Assembly (NCBI RefSeq): GCF_030263935.1
Contig: NZ_CP127162.1
Coordinates: forward strand, 386,001-450,000
Direction: 5' to 3'
DNA length: 64,000 nt
DNA from: Paenibacillus polygoni
GTDB taxonomy: Bacteria > Bacillota > Bacilli > Paenibacillales > Paenibacillaceae
In this document: positions 1 through 8,772 of the stretch, one piece after another
Layout: every line of letters starts with the position of its first letter
How positions within the stretch are numbered: the stretch's first letter is position 1
Notes under the pieces: model-generated
What the model was told of the DNA's origin: nothing
The model's input: the letters and a program-made list of their open reading frames with translations, nothing else
Databases searched by the model: none
Position numbers and translations under genes: made by a program

Positions 1-1632
1 ACGGGTAAAGTTATTGCGAAAGACATTGTAAAGACAGCGGCGAAGTTTGTACCTGAAATGAAAGCAAAAGGGGCAGATCTGATCGTGGCCCTTGCTCATA
101 CCGGTTATGATCAGAATCCGCCGGCAGATATGGCAGAGAATGCAGTTCTTCCGCTGAGTGAAGTGGATGGTATTGATGCCATTTTGTTCGGACATGCCCA
201 TAAGATTTTCCCGGGAAGTGCATTTGCAGATCAAAAGGGCGTAAATCTTGAAAAAGGGACGATTAATGGTGTTGCCGCTGTAGAACCTGGTGCTTGGGGA
301 GATAACCTTGGGGTTATTGATTTACAGCTGGAGCAGGCAAATGGAAAATGGAAAGTAGTAGATTCCAAATCCGTATCAAGCCCAATTTACGATGCAGCAA
401 ACAAAAAGGCATTTGTCGAAGCAGATAAAGAGATCGTAGCTGCTATATCGGATGAGCATAAAGCGACAGTGGATTATGTACGCGGGCCGGTAGGAACGAC
501 AACGGCGCCGATCACGAGCTATTTTGCGCTTGTTCAAGATGACCCTTCCATTCAGATTGTAACGAATGCACAGAAATGGTATATCGAAAACAAACTGAAA
601 GGCACTAAATATGAAGGTACTCCGGTTTTGTCTGCAGGTGCGCCTTTTAAAGCAGGCGGCCGTATGGGAGCAGATTACTACACCGATATTCCTACTGGAA
701 CGATTGCGATAAAGAATGTAGCCGATCTCTATGTGTACCCAAATACACTTCATGCCGTTGAAGTAAACGGAGCAGAGATTAAAGAATGGCTCGAATGGTC
801 TGCAGGACAGTTCAATCAGATTGATCCGAATAAGTCAGGGGAACAAGAGCTGGTTAATCTTGATTTTCCGACGTATAACTTCGACGTTATTGACGGCGTA
901 ACCTACGAGATTGATGTAACTCAGCCGAGTAAATATGATGCCAAAGGAAATGTAGTGAATGCTTCAGCGAGCCGCATCAAGAACCTTCAGTTTGAAGGGA
1001 AAGCAATCGACTTGCAGAAGAAATTTATCGTAGCAACAAATAACTACCGTGCCGGATCTTCCAAACTTGCGAATCCAGATGGAAAGCGAATTGTCCTTGC
1101 TGCTCCCGATGAGAGCCGCCAAGTCATCATTGATTACATTACCGAGAACAAAACGATTAATCCATCTGCCGATGGAAACTGGTCCTTCGCAGCAGTAAGC
1201 GGAAACCCGGAAGTTATTTTTAACACAGCAACAGAAGCGAAAAAATTAGTGGAATCCGATCCAGAGCTGAGTAAAGTGATGACGTATCTTGGTGAAGGAA
1301 AAGATGGATTTGGTAAATATGCATTGAATCTGGCAAGTGATAAAGCGGCTGCACCAGCACCAGAACCGAATCCAGCACCAACGCCAACGCCAACGCCGAC
1401 ACCAACACCAACACCGGAAAAACCAGCGACCCCAGTACAACCGTCTAAGCCGGAGAAGCCGTCCAAACCGGAAGCAAGCAAAGACAAAGTACATGTGGTG
1501 AAAAAAGGGGATAACCTCTACCGTATTGGCTTAAAATATGGTGTTGATTGGAAAACGATTGTAAAAGCAAACCAGATTAGCGATGTATATACACTGCAAG
1601 TAGGCCAAAAATTGATCATTCCCGCATCCTAA
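1..1632 (+). CDS. Secreted 5'-nucleotidase / cyclic-nucleotide phosphodiesterase, 3' part, with LysM tail
   Basis: The reading frame is already open at base 1, so the N-terminus (signal peptide and first metal-binding motifs) lies outside the window. What remains shows the end of a calcineurin-like metallophosphoesterase domain (ALAHTG, then the metal-binding motif GHAHKIFPG), followed by a 5'-nucleotidase C-terminal domain (substrate-loop-like FIVATNNYRAG). A Pro/Thr-rich linker (about residues 455-500) leads to a C-terminal LysM domain (HVVKKGDNLYRIGLKYG), which would hold the enzyme on peptidoglycan. The family removes phosphate from extracellular nucleotides so that nucleosides and phosphate can be taken up. 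The linker contains a short CCAACG-type tandem repeat coding for PTPT. A strong terminator follows. Confidence 0.88.
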   Translation, partial: TGKVIAKDIVKTAAKFVPEMKAKGADLIVALAHTGYDQNPPADMAENAVLPLSEVDGIDAILFGHAHKIFPGSAFADQKGVNLEKGTINGVAAVEPGAWGDNLGVIDLQLEQANGKWKVVDSKSVSSPIYDAANKKAFVEADKEIVAAISDEHKATVDYVRGPVGTTTAPITSYFALVQDDPSIQIVTNAQKWYIENKLKGTKYEGTPVLSAGAPFKAGGRMGADYYTDIPTGTIAIKNVADLYVYPNTLHAVEVNGAEIKEWLEWSAGQFNQIDPNKSGEQELVNLDFPTYNFDVIDGVTYEIDVTQPSKYDAKGNVVNASASRIKNLQFEGKAIDLQKKFIVATNNYRAGSSKLANPDGKRIVLAAPDESRQVIIDYITENKTINPSADGNWSFAAVSGNPEVIFNTATEAKKLVESDPELSKVMTYLGEGKDGFGKYALNLASDKAAAPAPEPNPAPTPTPTPTPTPTPEKPATPVQPSKPEKPSKPEASKDKVHVVKKGDNLYRIGLKYGVDWKTIVKANQISDVYTLQVGQKLIIPAS

Positions 1633-1667
1633 TGGATAACTGATTTTGATTATTGCTAGAGTTGATT

Positions 1668-1714
1668 AAAGCCTTGCCCTCTGTCCGAGTGATTCGGCGG
1701 GGCAAGGCTTTTTT
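1668..1714 (+). terminator. Intrinsic terminator after the nucleotidase
   Basis: Perfect 10-bp stem AAGCCTTGCC / GGCAAGGCTT followed by a run of T. Confidence 0.85.
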
Positions 1715-1801
1715 AGATTGGGGCGGATAACGGGGGAAGTCTAGTATTCTACACAGGTAAGAAAGATGATGAATATAAAAGTTCTAAGTTACTAAGTCGT
1801 T

Positions 1802-2887
1802 TTACGTCAGGGTCGTTACATATATGCCAAGCGGTGTACTTGCGCTGCCCGCCGTCATATATTTGAAGGAGTAGGAGCTTGCGCCTGGCGGAACAGTGAC
1901 ATCGGCAATGGGACTGGCCTGTGTGTTATTACGAAGAAGGGGTATACCGTAGGTTTTACCATCAATGAGTGCTGCCCCGGCAAATGCTCCACCGCGCGGG
2001 TTCACCCGAATACGAATTACAGCATCCTGGTTCGTCTCATTCAGAATCGGAATATTTACTTGATAGATGGCTCCGAATTGTCCCCGATTGGTCATGGATG
2101 CCGGCAGCGTGCTGCTGTCCGCAGTGAAGAGCAGGTCGGCTGGCAGTTCTCCCGTTAGCTTCGTGCCCGCACAGGTACGGTAGTTAGCGCTTTGTCCAAC
2201 ACGATATAGAGGGGTAGTTGCGTCTGTTTCAGAAAAAGTCCAGCTGCCGCGAGGGTGGGCTTGGGGGGCAGGCCGAGGTGGGATCGGAGCGGACGTAATC
2301 TCGCGAAGATCTTTATCTTCTACTTTGGAGACTACGGTTCGTATCTCGTAATTCTGTCCGCCTTTGCCGCTCGCGTGTTCTACCGTGAATTCGTAGATAA
2401 ACCCTGCAAGCACGTCATCTTCAACTATGAACTCCTCAATAAGCGCAACTCCTCTGCCAAATTTATAAGGGTCTACGGGCTTAATGCGATCGAGAGTGCC
2501 GCCTACACATGACTTCGCAAGACATTGACCGACATCAATAATCCAGTGACCTGTGGAGGGACTTAGCTTCAGATCTCTTTCGATATGACGAACCTCGATT
2601 TGCTCCTCATCCTTGTTTTCAATCGTAACGCCAATGCGTACCGGAGCACCTGTACGATTGTAGTGCCATCCAAAGATGCGGTGTTTCATTGACCGTTTGG
2701 AAGTCACCACCACATCATGCCATAGTGTCGAAAACGGCTCTGTCAAAATCTCTTGTGTCAGTGTCTCTGGGTTGTCACTAAGCATTAATCTGCGCTCGTC
2801 GCCCGCTTTGGCGGAGGCAATATCAATATTAATGTTCCCCGGTACCATCAGTGTTTCAACAGCCAAATTTTCTTGTTTGCAGCTCAT
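1802..2887 (-). CDS. Unknown protein, 361 aa
   Basis: I do not recognise this protein. The start is supported by AGGAGG six bases before the ATG. It has no signal peptide or membrane segment. Two halves are visible: an N-terminal region (about 1-200) rich in charged beta-type sequence with two cysteines close together (GQCLAKSCVGG), then a PIPPRPAP linker, then a C-terminal part (about 220-361) with Ser/Thr/Ala/Gly-rich beta-sandwich-like sequence and no clear motif. It stands alone between the nucleotidase terminator and an oppositely unlinked XRE/membrane pair. A structural, spore-associated or non-classically exported role is possible but is only a guess from composition. Confidence 0.7.
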   Translation of the reverse strand: MSCKQENLAVETLMVPGNINIDIASAKAGDERRLMLSDNPETLTQEILTEPFSTLWHDVVVTSKRSMKHRIFGWHYNRTGAPVRIGVTIENKDEEQIEVRHIERDLKLSPSTGHWIIDVGQCLAKSCVGGTLDRIKPVDPYKFGRGVALIEEFIVEDDVLAGFIYEFTVEHASGKGGQNYEIRTVVSKVEDKDLREITSAPIPPRPAPQAHPRGSWTFSETDATTPLYRVGQSANYRTCAGTKLTGELPADLLFTADSSTLPASMTNRGQFGAIYQVNIPILNETNQDAVIRIRVNPRGGAFAGAALIDGKTYGIPLLRNNTQASPIADVTVPPGASSYSFKYMTAGSASTPLGIYVTTLT

Positions 2888-3004
2888 ATTATTCCTCCTC
2901 GTTCTACTCTCATTTTTTGTGGCTCACTAATATAGGAGTTGAGGAGAGTGAAAATACAACCTGATTTTTAAAAAAAATAAAAAAAGTGAGGTCACTGACC
3001 CAAT

Positions 3005-3298
3005 TTAGTAGTTTTGCTTGTTCTTATTGATATAAACGAAAATGCTGCCAAATACACTCAATGAAACCGTGAGATATAACAATAGATCGGGTACTATTTT
3101 TGTTGGAATGACGTCAATTAAATGAAGAACAATGAGAGCGATCATACCTAAATATAAAAAATGGAACAACATACTATTTGATTTATATTGAATCTCCTTG
3201 CCTCTCTCGTCTTTTCCCTCTGCGCTTGATTGGAACCTTAATAGATACATTTGGCTAATGATGATCAAAACAACAAATAACAATTTTACCCACAACAT
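3005..3298 (-). CDS. Small membrane protein, partner of the XRE regulator
   Basis: Protein of 97 residues with an N-terminal membrane segment (LLFVVLIIISQMYLL), a charged loop (SSAEGKDERGKEIQYKS) and two further hydrophobic stretches (FLYLGMIALIVLHLI and LLLYLTVSLSVFGSIFVYI). Its ATG lies two bases after the stop of the XRE gene and is preceded by GAGGAG, so the two form one transcript. Pairs of a 70-aa XRE regulator and a three-helix membrane protein are common in Firmicutes; their function is mostly unknown. No enzyme motif is visible. Confidence 0.7.
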   Translation of the reverse strand: MLWVKLLFVVLIIISQMYLLRFQSSAEGKDERGKEIQYKSNSMLFHFLYLGMIALIVLHLIDVIPTKIVPDLLLYLTVSLSVFGSIFVYINKNKQNY

Positions 3299-3300
3299 AG

Positions 3301-3507
3301 TTATTGCTCCTCTCTATAATCAAAAACATCGGTAAGTGGTTTCTCAAGAGCATTCGCTATTTTAAAAGCAAGAATTAGAGAAGGATTGTATTTATTTTTC
3401 TCAAGAGTTGCGATCGTTTGTCTACTAACACCCACCTTCGTTGCAAGTTGTTCTTGCGTCCATCCTTTTTCCGCTCGATAGACTACTAATTTATTGTTTA
3501 ACAACAA
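3301..3507 (-). CDS. XRE-family (Cro/CI-type) transcriptional regulator
   Basis: A 68-70 residue single-domain helix-turn-helix protein: WTQEQLATKVGVSRQTIATL is the DNA-binding helix pair, and the end PLTDVFDYREE is typical of the small YozG/Cro-like group. Possible starts are GTG at 3513 or TTG at 3507 or 3504; AGAGG is spaced best for the TTG codons, so I use 3507. It is cotranscribed with the downstream membrane protein. Two near-identical AATxxTTTACATT blocks overlap its own promoter, which suggests autorepression. Confidence 0.85.
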   Translation of the reverse strand: MLLNNKLVVYRAEKGWTQEQLATKVGVSRQTIATLEKNKYNPSLILAFKIANALEKPLTDVFDYREEQ

Positions 3508-3524
3508 GACCACCTCTAGTACTC

Positions 3525-3553
3525 AATGTAAACTATTTCTTACAAAATGTAAA
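3525..3553 (-). promoter_or_regulatory. Sigma-A promoter of the XRE pair with direct repeats
   Basis: On the minus strand TTTACA (3548-3553), 17-bp spacer, TACATT (3525-3530). The motif AAATAxTTTACATT occurs twice here, once over each promoter box, and could be the XRE operator. Confidence 0.5.
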
Positions 3554-3629
3554 TTATTTCTAATTCCTTTGTTTAAGTCGAAAGACCTAGAGAAGAAAGA
3601 GCAGGAATAACTACTTTTTAAATTGGGAC

Positions 3630-3658
3630 TTGGAAGAAAAAGGCGGAGCGATTATAAT
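3630..3658 (+). promoter_or_regulatory. Sigma-A promoter of the split sigma factor pair
   Basis: TTGGAA (3630-3635), 17-bp spacer, TATAAT (3653-3658): near-consensus. Expected transcription start is about 3665. Confidence 0.7.
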
Positions 3659-3670
3659 AACATCAAATAG

Positions 3671-3684
3671 GGAACAAATGTTCC
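3671..3684 (+). promoter_or_regulatory. LexA (SOS) box-like operator
   Basis: GGAACAAATGTTCC matches the Bacillus LexA/DinR box CGAACRNRYGTTYC at all fixed positions except the first base. It lies just downstream of the predicted transcription start, where a repressor would block the promoter. Confidence 0.6.
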
Positions 3685-3712
3685 TATAATTACAAAAAAA
3701 GAGGTGTTAGTT

Positions 3713-4051
3713 ATGAGCAGTTCCGTCCACTATTATCAAAAAGAGCTCAAACGAATTGCATGGCGTCTTCAGTATCGTGTTCGTGCCGAACGCCAAAGAG
3801 AGCTTCCGCTCAAAACAGAGCTGCTGTTAATCTCGGCTTTATCTCCTGAACAAGAGATCGAATCAAAACTATTCATCGAGTATATTCTCGGACTCATTCC
3901 CTCGGATACGGGACAAAAAGTCATTCGTTTATTTTATTTGGAAGACCAAAGTGAAGCAGAGATTGCAAAAGAACTGAATATTAGTCAGCAGGCGGTGAAC
4001 AAATGGAGAAGAAAAACAATCCAGAGTCTATCGGAGAGAATGAGTTCCTGA
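3713..4051 (+). CDS. Sigma-70-like factor carrying region 4 only
   Basis: A 113-residue protein whose C-terminal half is a sigma region 4 helix-turn-helix (IRLFYLEDQSEAEIAKELNI, then SQQAVNKWRRKTIQSL). No core-binding region 2 is present. The ATG at 3713 is preceded by AGAGGTG. Its 3' end overlaps the next gene, which looks like a separate region 2. This is the arrangement of B. subtilis SigO and its co-factor RsoA, where two small proteins make one sigma factor; conjugative elements and UV-inducible bacteriocin loci use related small factors. The promoter carries a LexA-like box, so induction by DNA damage is inferred. The target promoters are unknown. Confidence 0.75.
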   Translation: MSSSVHYYQKELKRIAWRLQYRVRAERQRELPLKTELLLISALSPEQEIESKLFIEYILGLIPSDTGQKVIRLFYLEDQSEAEIAKELNISQQAVNKWRRKTIQSLSERMSS

Positions 4052-4251
4052 GACTTGTTTATGAAGTGCAGCAAGGGGATCCGGCTGCCATGGAAAAGCT
4101 GCTTGATATGTTTGAATCTGATATGCGGCTCTTAAGCAAATATATTCCCATGCCCGAAGAAGATGCTCTGCAGAGCATGAAGCTTGAATTTATCACACTG
4201 ATTAAAAACAAAGTGCTCGATCAGAAGGGGTCGTCAGATGAGGAAGAGTAG
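4003..4251 (+). CDS. RsoA-like sigma region-2 partner protein
   Basis: An 82-residue helical, acidic protein starting inside the preceding gene (49-bp overlap, different frame; AGGCGG precedes its ATG), so translation is probably coupled. The stretch NEFLRLVYEVQQGDPAAMEK and the end MKLEFITLIKNK resemble the helix-turn-helix/region-2-like domain found in RsoA and in small ORFs of Tn916-type elements. Inferred role: supply the core-RNA-polymerase-binding and -10-recognition part for the upstream region-4 protein. A hairpin terminator directly follows, so the operon has just these two genes and any effect must come from other loci. Confidence 0.65.
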   Translation: MEKKNNPESIGENEFLRLVYEVQQGDPAAMEKLLDMFESDMRLLSKYIPMPEEDALQSMKLEFITLIKNKVLDQKGSSDEEE

Positions 4252-4259
4252 AAAACGAA

Positions 4260-4301
4260 GTACCCGCTGTCTATGAAGACCGCGGGTACTGTGCTGTTTT
4301 T
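4260..4301 (+). terminator. Intrinsic terminator after the sigma pair
   Basis: 8-bp perfect stem GTACCCGC (4260-4267) / GCGGGTAC (4282-4289) followed by a T-rich tract. Confidence 0.7.
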
Positions 4302-4343
4302 ATATGAGTATGTGATGAGTAGAAAAGAGCCTATACGGTCCTC

Positions 4344-5372
4344 TTAAGAGAGATGATGCATGGACGATTCTCTTACCATTAGCCGATGGGGAATGATATG
4401 ACGTTTATTGAACAAGGACTTATCCTCATCTTGTATGGCCTGAATGAGTGCTTGTGAAGCAACATATCCTAGATGATAGATACCAATATCTACACTGCTT
4501 AGCGGCGGGCTGTACAATTCGGACAAGGGATTGTTATTAAAGCTGACAATACATAGATCAGAAGGGACCTTGAATCCAAGCTCATTCAAACCGCGAAGGA
4601 CTCCGAAGCTGACTACATCATCAATGACAACAAGCGCGGTAGGTCGTTCGGGTAAATTCATAAAGAAGGACATGGCTCGGTATCCGCTCTCCTGTAAGAA
4701 ATCATCTTCCACAATCCAATCTGCTTTCACGGCTAGTCCTGCTTCTTTCATGGCTAGATGATAGCCCTGTAATCGGTCTTTAGATACCATTAAATTTTTG
4801 GGTCCGCTCACAAAACCGATTCGTTTATGCCCGAACGAAATCAGATGACGTGTAGCATCATAGGCTGCTTGTATATTATCCGTATCAACAGATAAAAGAT
4901 CGGGAAATTGTTCTGTTCTTCCAACCAGTACAAATGGAAAATTCTCTTGATACAAAAATTCAACAACAGGGTCATTCTGCCTGGAATAGAGCAAGATTGC
5001 TCCATCTACCCGCCCGCCATATACCAGTCTTTGGACAGCTTCGACTTCTTCTTGTTCGTTCGCACCTGAACTGATGACAATATCATACCCTGATCGATTC
5101 GCCTGGGTGACAATTCCCCGAATCAGTTCCATAAAAAAGGTATTGAGGAACAGCTCTTCAGCCGGTTTGGGCAAGATCACCCCAATACTCTTGGTTGTTT
5201 TGGATACAAGACTTTTTGCCATTATATTTGGATGGTAGCCAAGTTCCTGCATAATATCGCGTACTTTACTAGCTGTTTTCTGACTGATACGAGGGTGGCC
5301 GGAAAGCACACGGGATACAGTGGAAGGAGATACACCCGCCAGTTTTGCTACGTCTTTGATTGTTACCGCCAC
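4344..5372 (-). CDS. LacI-family repressor, probable maltodextrin operon regulator
   Basis: A 342-residue LacI/GalR regulator: N-terminal helix-turn-helix IKDVAKLAGVSPSTVSRVL with hinge helix HPNIMAKSLVS, then a periplasmic-binding-like sensor domain (SIGVILPKP to the end; effector-region motif DNIQAAYDATRHLISFGHK). The start is GTG at 5372 with AAGGAG upstream. It is transcribed away from the mdx cluster, and the shared 590-bp intergenic region holds two palindromes with AAACGTTT cores, the usual LacI-family operator form. It therefore probably represses the maltodextrin genes until maltose or a maltodextrin is present (MalR/MdxR-like). CcpA-type global control is less likely because the gene sits next to its likely target. 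Confidence 0.85.
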   Translation of the reverse strand: MAVTIKDVAKLAGVSPSTVSRVLSGHPRISQKTASKVRDIMQELGYHPNIMAKSLVSKTTKSIGVILPKPAEELFLNTFFMELIRGIVTQANRSGYDIVISSGANEQEEVEAVQRLVYGGRVDGAILLYSRQNDPVVEFLYQENFPFVLVGRTEQFPDLLSVDTDNIQAAYDATRHLISFGHKRIGFVSGPKNLMVSKDRLQGYHLAMKEAGLAVKADWIVEDDFLQESGYRAMSFFMNLPERPTALVVIDDVVSFGVLRGLNELGFKVPSDLCIVSFNNNPLSELYSPPLSSVDIGIYHLGYVASQALIQAIQDEDKSLFNKRHIIPHRLMVRESSMHHLS

Positions 5373-5960
5373 TTCTTTTCACTCCTTAATGAAACCGTTT
5401 GCTTTGTATCGATATGGTAATCCATTATTTACCGGTTTGTAAATGGAGATTTTTTTAAGTTTATAACCATTGTGGCATCCTTTTAACAGAAAATGAAATT
5501 ATTTTTATATTTTTTTAGCAAGAAAACCCTTATCTTATCCCTATTTCATTGAAAAAACAGAGAAAACAAACGATAGACATTGTAAACAGAAGTAAATAAT
5601 GGATTAACTTGGTTGAATGATGGAATATGGAGGAATTTGAACTATGCAAACGTTTTAACAAAATGGTTTTGTCGGTTATGATTAATTTGATAATAAAGCG
5701 CTTACCTACCAATATTTATATGATTTTTGGATACATACGCTGATGACTTATCCGATGAAAGCAGAAATTTACGAATCAAGACAAACGTTTGCACAACGGA
5801 GGACATCTTTGATTCTTTGATTCTGATTTCTGAAAGGCAGTAAATAAACAGAGGATCTCTGCCGGATTCGGATAGGTTCAGTGAGCTTTTGTTGCTGTGT
5901 TCATACAGTGACGAAAGAAGGTGTATGCGCAGCAAAAAAAAGGGGAAGGGATGATTTCTA
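5373..5960 (+). promoter_or_regulatory. Regulatory region between the LacI regulator and the mdx operon
   Basis: 588 bp without a credible gene. It contains two LacI-type palindromes, TGCAAACGTTTTAACA (5645-5660) and ACAAACGTTTGCAC (5781-5794). A possible promoter is TTGTCG (5669-5674), 16 bp, TAATAA (5691-5696). AAAGCGCTTAC (5695-5705) resembles a degenerate catabolite-response element at the promoter. The left part holds an inverted pair around ACCGGTTTGTAAAT near the regulator start, perhaps for autorepression. Confidence 0.55.
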
Positions 5961-7265
5961 ATGAAAAAAGGGAAAAAGTTCAGTTTCATGTCACTCTCAC
6001 TTGCAATGACGGTTTTGCTTGCAGCATGCGGTAGTGGAGGCAGCGATGCTTCTAACAATACAGGAGAATCGGGAACAACCCCAGATAACGAAGCACCACC
6101 TGCTGAAGTCGAAGAACTTACACCGGAAGAAGGTGCGATGCTTACGATTTGGGACGGCGGAGATCAGAAGGGGTTTGTAGAACAGGCAGCCGCTGCTTTT
6201 GAAGAGAAGTATGGAGTCAAAGTATCTTACACAGAACTTGGTGCAGATAAAGCGATGACACAGATGGTTACGGATGGACCTGCGGGTGTTGGTGCTGACA
6301 TATTTGCTGGTGTACATGATCAGATAGGGCAAGGAGTAACCGCGGGTGTTATTATGCCGAACGACTGGTTTGAAGAAGATATCCGAGCAAGAAACAGCGA
6401 ACTCGCTGTAAATGCTTTAACTTATGAAGATATTCTATATGGATATCCGAAGTCTGTAGAGACAACGGCTGTATTTTACAATAAAGATTTGATTGATGCC
6501 GTTCCTGCTAATTGGGATGAGATTAAAGAGTTTGCAGCTACTTTTAACGATACGAAAGCCAATAAGTTCGCGATTATGTGGGATGTAGGGAACGGTTATA
6601 GTTCTTATCCTTTCTTCGGGGGATACGGTGCTTATGTCTTCGGTAATGATGGTACGGACCCAACCGATATCGGTCTGAATAGTGAACAAGGCGTAGAAGC
6701 AGCTGCTTTCCTTCAGTCACTAAAAGAGCTAATGCCGCTTAAATCTTCCGACATTAATGGAGATATTCGTAAATCCTTATTTACTTCGGGTAAACTCGCC
6801 ATGAATATCAGTGGTCCTTGGGATGTCGGTTCTCTGAAAGAAGGCGTTACGAATCTGGGTGTAGGGGTATATCCTGCTCTTCCTAATGGCGATCCTATGA
6901 AACCTTTCTCTGGTGTGAAGAGTTATTTTGTAAATGCGTATACAAAGTATCCTAATGCAGCAAAACTGTTTGCTGATTTTATTACCAATGCAGAAAACCA
7001 AATGAAGAACTTTGAAATGACAGGGGCACTTCCGTCAAATACAGAAGCAGCAGGAAGTGATGCTGTGAAAAATGACGAGATCGCTTCGGCCTTCCTTGCT
7101 CAGTTTGAAAACTCAATTCCGATGCCTTCCATTCCTGCAATGGCTCAGTTATGGTCCCCAATGGAAGCCGCACTGTCCGACTTATGGAATAACGGTAAGG
7201 ACCCTAAAGCAGTGATGGATAACGTTGTAGAACAAATGAAGAGTAACATTCAGACCGGATCTTAA
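5961..7265 (+). CDS. mdxE: Maltodextrin ABC transporter, substrate-binding lipoprotein
   Basis: A 434-residue type-1 sugar-binding protein. The N-terminus is a lipoprotein signal (basic MKKGKK, hydrophobic core, lipobox LLAAC, Cys22). A disordered acidic linker of about 35 residues is followed by the binding fold (LTIWDGGDQKGFVEQAAAAF; VETTAVFYNKDLI; GKLAMNISGPWDVG, the MalE-type signature). First gene of an operon with two permeases and an alpha-amylase, so the ligand is most likely maltodextrin. No ATPase gene is present; such systems use a shared MsmX-type ATPase encoded elsewhere. A stem-loop follows the gene and probably sets higher expression of the binding protein than of the permeases. 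Confidence 0.88.
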   Translation: MKKGKKFSFMSLSLAMTVLLAACGSGGSDASNNTGESGTTPDNEAPPAEVEELTPEEGAMLTIWDGGDQKGFVEQAAAAFEEKYGVKVSYTELGADKAMTQMVTDGPAGVGADIFAGVHDQIGQGVTAGVIMPNDWFEEDIRARNSELAVNALTYEDILYGYPKSVETTAVFYNKDLIDAVPANWDEIKEFAATFNDTKANKFAIMWDVGNGYSSYPFFGGYGAYVFGNDGTDPTDIGLNSEQGVEAAAFLQSLKELMPLKSSDINGDIRKSLFTSGKLAMNISGPWDVGSLKEGVTNLGVGVYPALPNGDPMKPFSGVKSYFVNAYTKYPNAAKLFADFITNAENQMKNFEMTGALPSNTEAAGSDAVKNDEIASAFLAQFENSIPMPSIPAMAQLWSPMEAALSDLWNNGKDPKAVMDNVVEQMKSNIQTGS

Positions 7266-7330
7266 GCAGTTACAAATTTATCGTTTTAATAAATTTTGAA
7301 ATGGATCGAAATAGCTAGCAGATAAAAAGA

Positions 7331-7366
7331 AACCACCGACGGAACTTAAAAACTCCGGAGGTGGTT
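7331..7366 (+). terminator. Stem-loop between binding protein and permease genes
   Basis: AACCACC / GGTGGTT with an inner CGGA / TCCG stem and an A-rich loop. There is no T-run, so it more likely stabilises the mdxE message or gives partial termination. Confidence 0.5.
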
Positions 7367-7404
7367 CATCACCATTTTGCGGAAGGAAAGGCTGGGAGCA
7401 TACG

Positions 7405-8772
7405 ATGAGCAAAGGACAATCCCCCACCATGATGTCAACCGGCAAACCGCAATCTGCCGGAGCAAGCCATGCCCGTAATGGGACCATACTTTCAGCATTG
7501 TTTATGGGACTTGGACAATTCTATCACCGTCAGTGGGTGAAAGGTGTCATTTTCATGCTTGCTGAGGTCATCAGTATTTATCTTATCATTGCACAGTTCG
7601 GAGCGAACCTATGGGGACTTGTAACACTGGGTGATACCCCTTCTCGAATGGAGAAGGTAGGAAGACTCTATCAGAACGTCCCTGGGGACCATTCGATTTT
7701 TATGATGATTTACGGACTTGCTGCCTTAATCTATATCGTGCTTTTCGTATTATTCTATATTGGTAACATACGGGATGCCCGGGCAGTTGGTCAGCTTCGG
7801 GATGAAGGGAAAGAAGCACCTTCTTTCCGAGATACGACAAGGCATCTCCTTGATAAAGGTTTTCCTTATCTGCTGCTTTCACTGCCAACCATTGGCGTAC
7901 TCTTTTTTACCATTCTTCCGATTATGTTCATGATTCTAATGGCCTTTACCAATTACTCTGCGCCGGATCATATTCCGCCAAAGAACCTGGTAGACTGGGT
8001 TGGATTTGAGACATTCAAGAGCCTCTTTACCCTGAAAGCCTGGAGTAAAACGTTCTATGGTGTTTTGACCTGGACGATTATATGGGCTGTCGTAGCTACA
8101 GTGACTACTTATTTTGGCGGTATACTGGTTGCACTCCTAATTCAGCAGCATGGGATTCGCTTCAAAACGATGTGGCGTACGATCTTTATTCTTCCTTATG
8201 CAATACCGCAATTTATCTCTTTACTTATTATGAAAAATATTCTCAACTCCCAGTTTGGGCCTATTAATCAGTATCTCGGTATGCTGGGGCTCGGGCAAGT
8301 TCCATGGCTTAATGATCCGTTTATGGCGAAGGTGACCGTTATTCTCGTTAACATGTGGATCGGGATTCCTGTATCTATGATTCTAGTGCTCGGGGTATTA
8401 ACGGCCATTCCAAAAGATTTATATGAAGCTGCTGAAGTAGACGGGGCTTCTGGATTCCAAAAATTCCGCAACATCACGATGCCATTCGTTCTGTTCCAGA
8501 CTGCGCCGATTCTGATTATGCAGTTTGCTGGGAACATCAATAACTTTAACGTAATCTTCCTGCTTACAGGCGGTGCACCCGCGAATGGGGATTATGCATT
8601 TGCCGGAAGTACGGACCTGCTCGTTACTTGGCTATACAAACTTACACTGGATAATCAAAGATATAACTTCGCCTCTGCGATCGGAATTCTTATTTTCTTA
8701 ATCATTGCCTCGTTCTCAATCTACAACTACCGTAGAAGCCGTTCGTTTAAAGAGGAGGATATGATTCAATGA
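7405..8772 (+). CDS. mdxF: Maltodextrin ABC transporter permease, MalF type
   Basis: A 455-residue inner-membrane permease. The N-terminal 140 residues carry extra hydrophobic segments (TILSALFMGLGQFYHRQW onward), as in Gram-positive MalF homologues; the transport core has about six more helices. The EAA loop that contacts the ATPase is clear: YEAAEVDGASGFQKFRNIT. Other MalF-like signatures are FNNFN-like INNFNVIFLLTGG and the C-terminal NYRRSRSFKEED. GGGAG lies nine bases before the ATG. The stop overlaps the next permease start by four bases, indicating coupled translation. Confidence 0.9.
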   Translation: MSKGQSPTMMSTGKPQSAGASHARNGTILSALFMGLGQFYHRQWVKGVIFMLAEVISIYLIIAQFGANLWGLVTLGDTPSRMEKVGRLYQNVPGDHSIFMMIYGLAALIYIVLFVLFYIGNIRDARAVGQLRDEGKEAPSFRDTTRHLLDKGFPYLLLSLPTIGVLFFTILPIMFMILMAFTNYSAPDHIPPKNLVDWVGFETFKSLFTLKAWSKTFYGVLTWTIIWAVVATVTTYFGGILVALLIQQHGIRFKTMWRTIFILPYAIPQFISLLIMKNILNSQFGPINQYLGMLGLGQVPWLNDPFMAKVTVILVNMWIGIPVSMILVLGVLTAIPKDLYEAAEVDGASGFQKFRNITMPFVLFQTAPILIMQFAGNINNFNVIFLLTGGAPANGDYAFAGSTDLLVTWLYKLTLDNQRYNFASAIGILIFLIIASFSIYNYRRSRSFKEEDMIQ

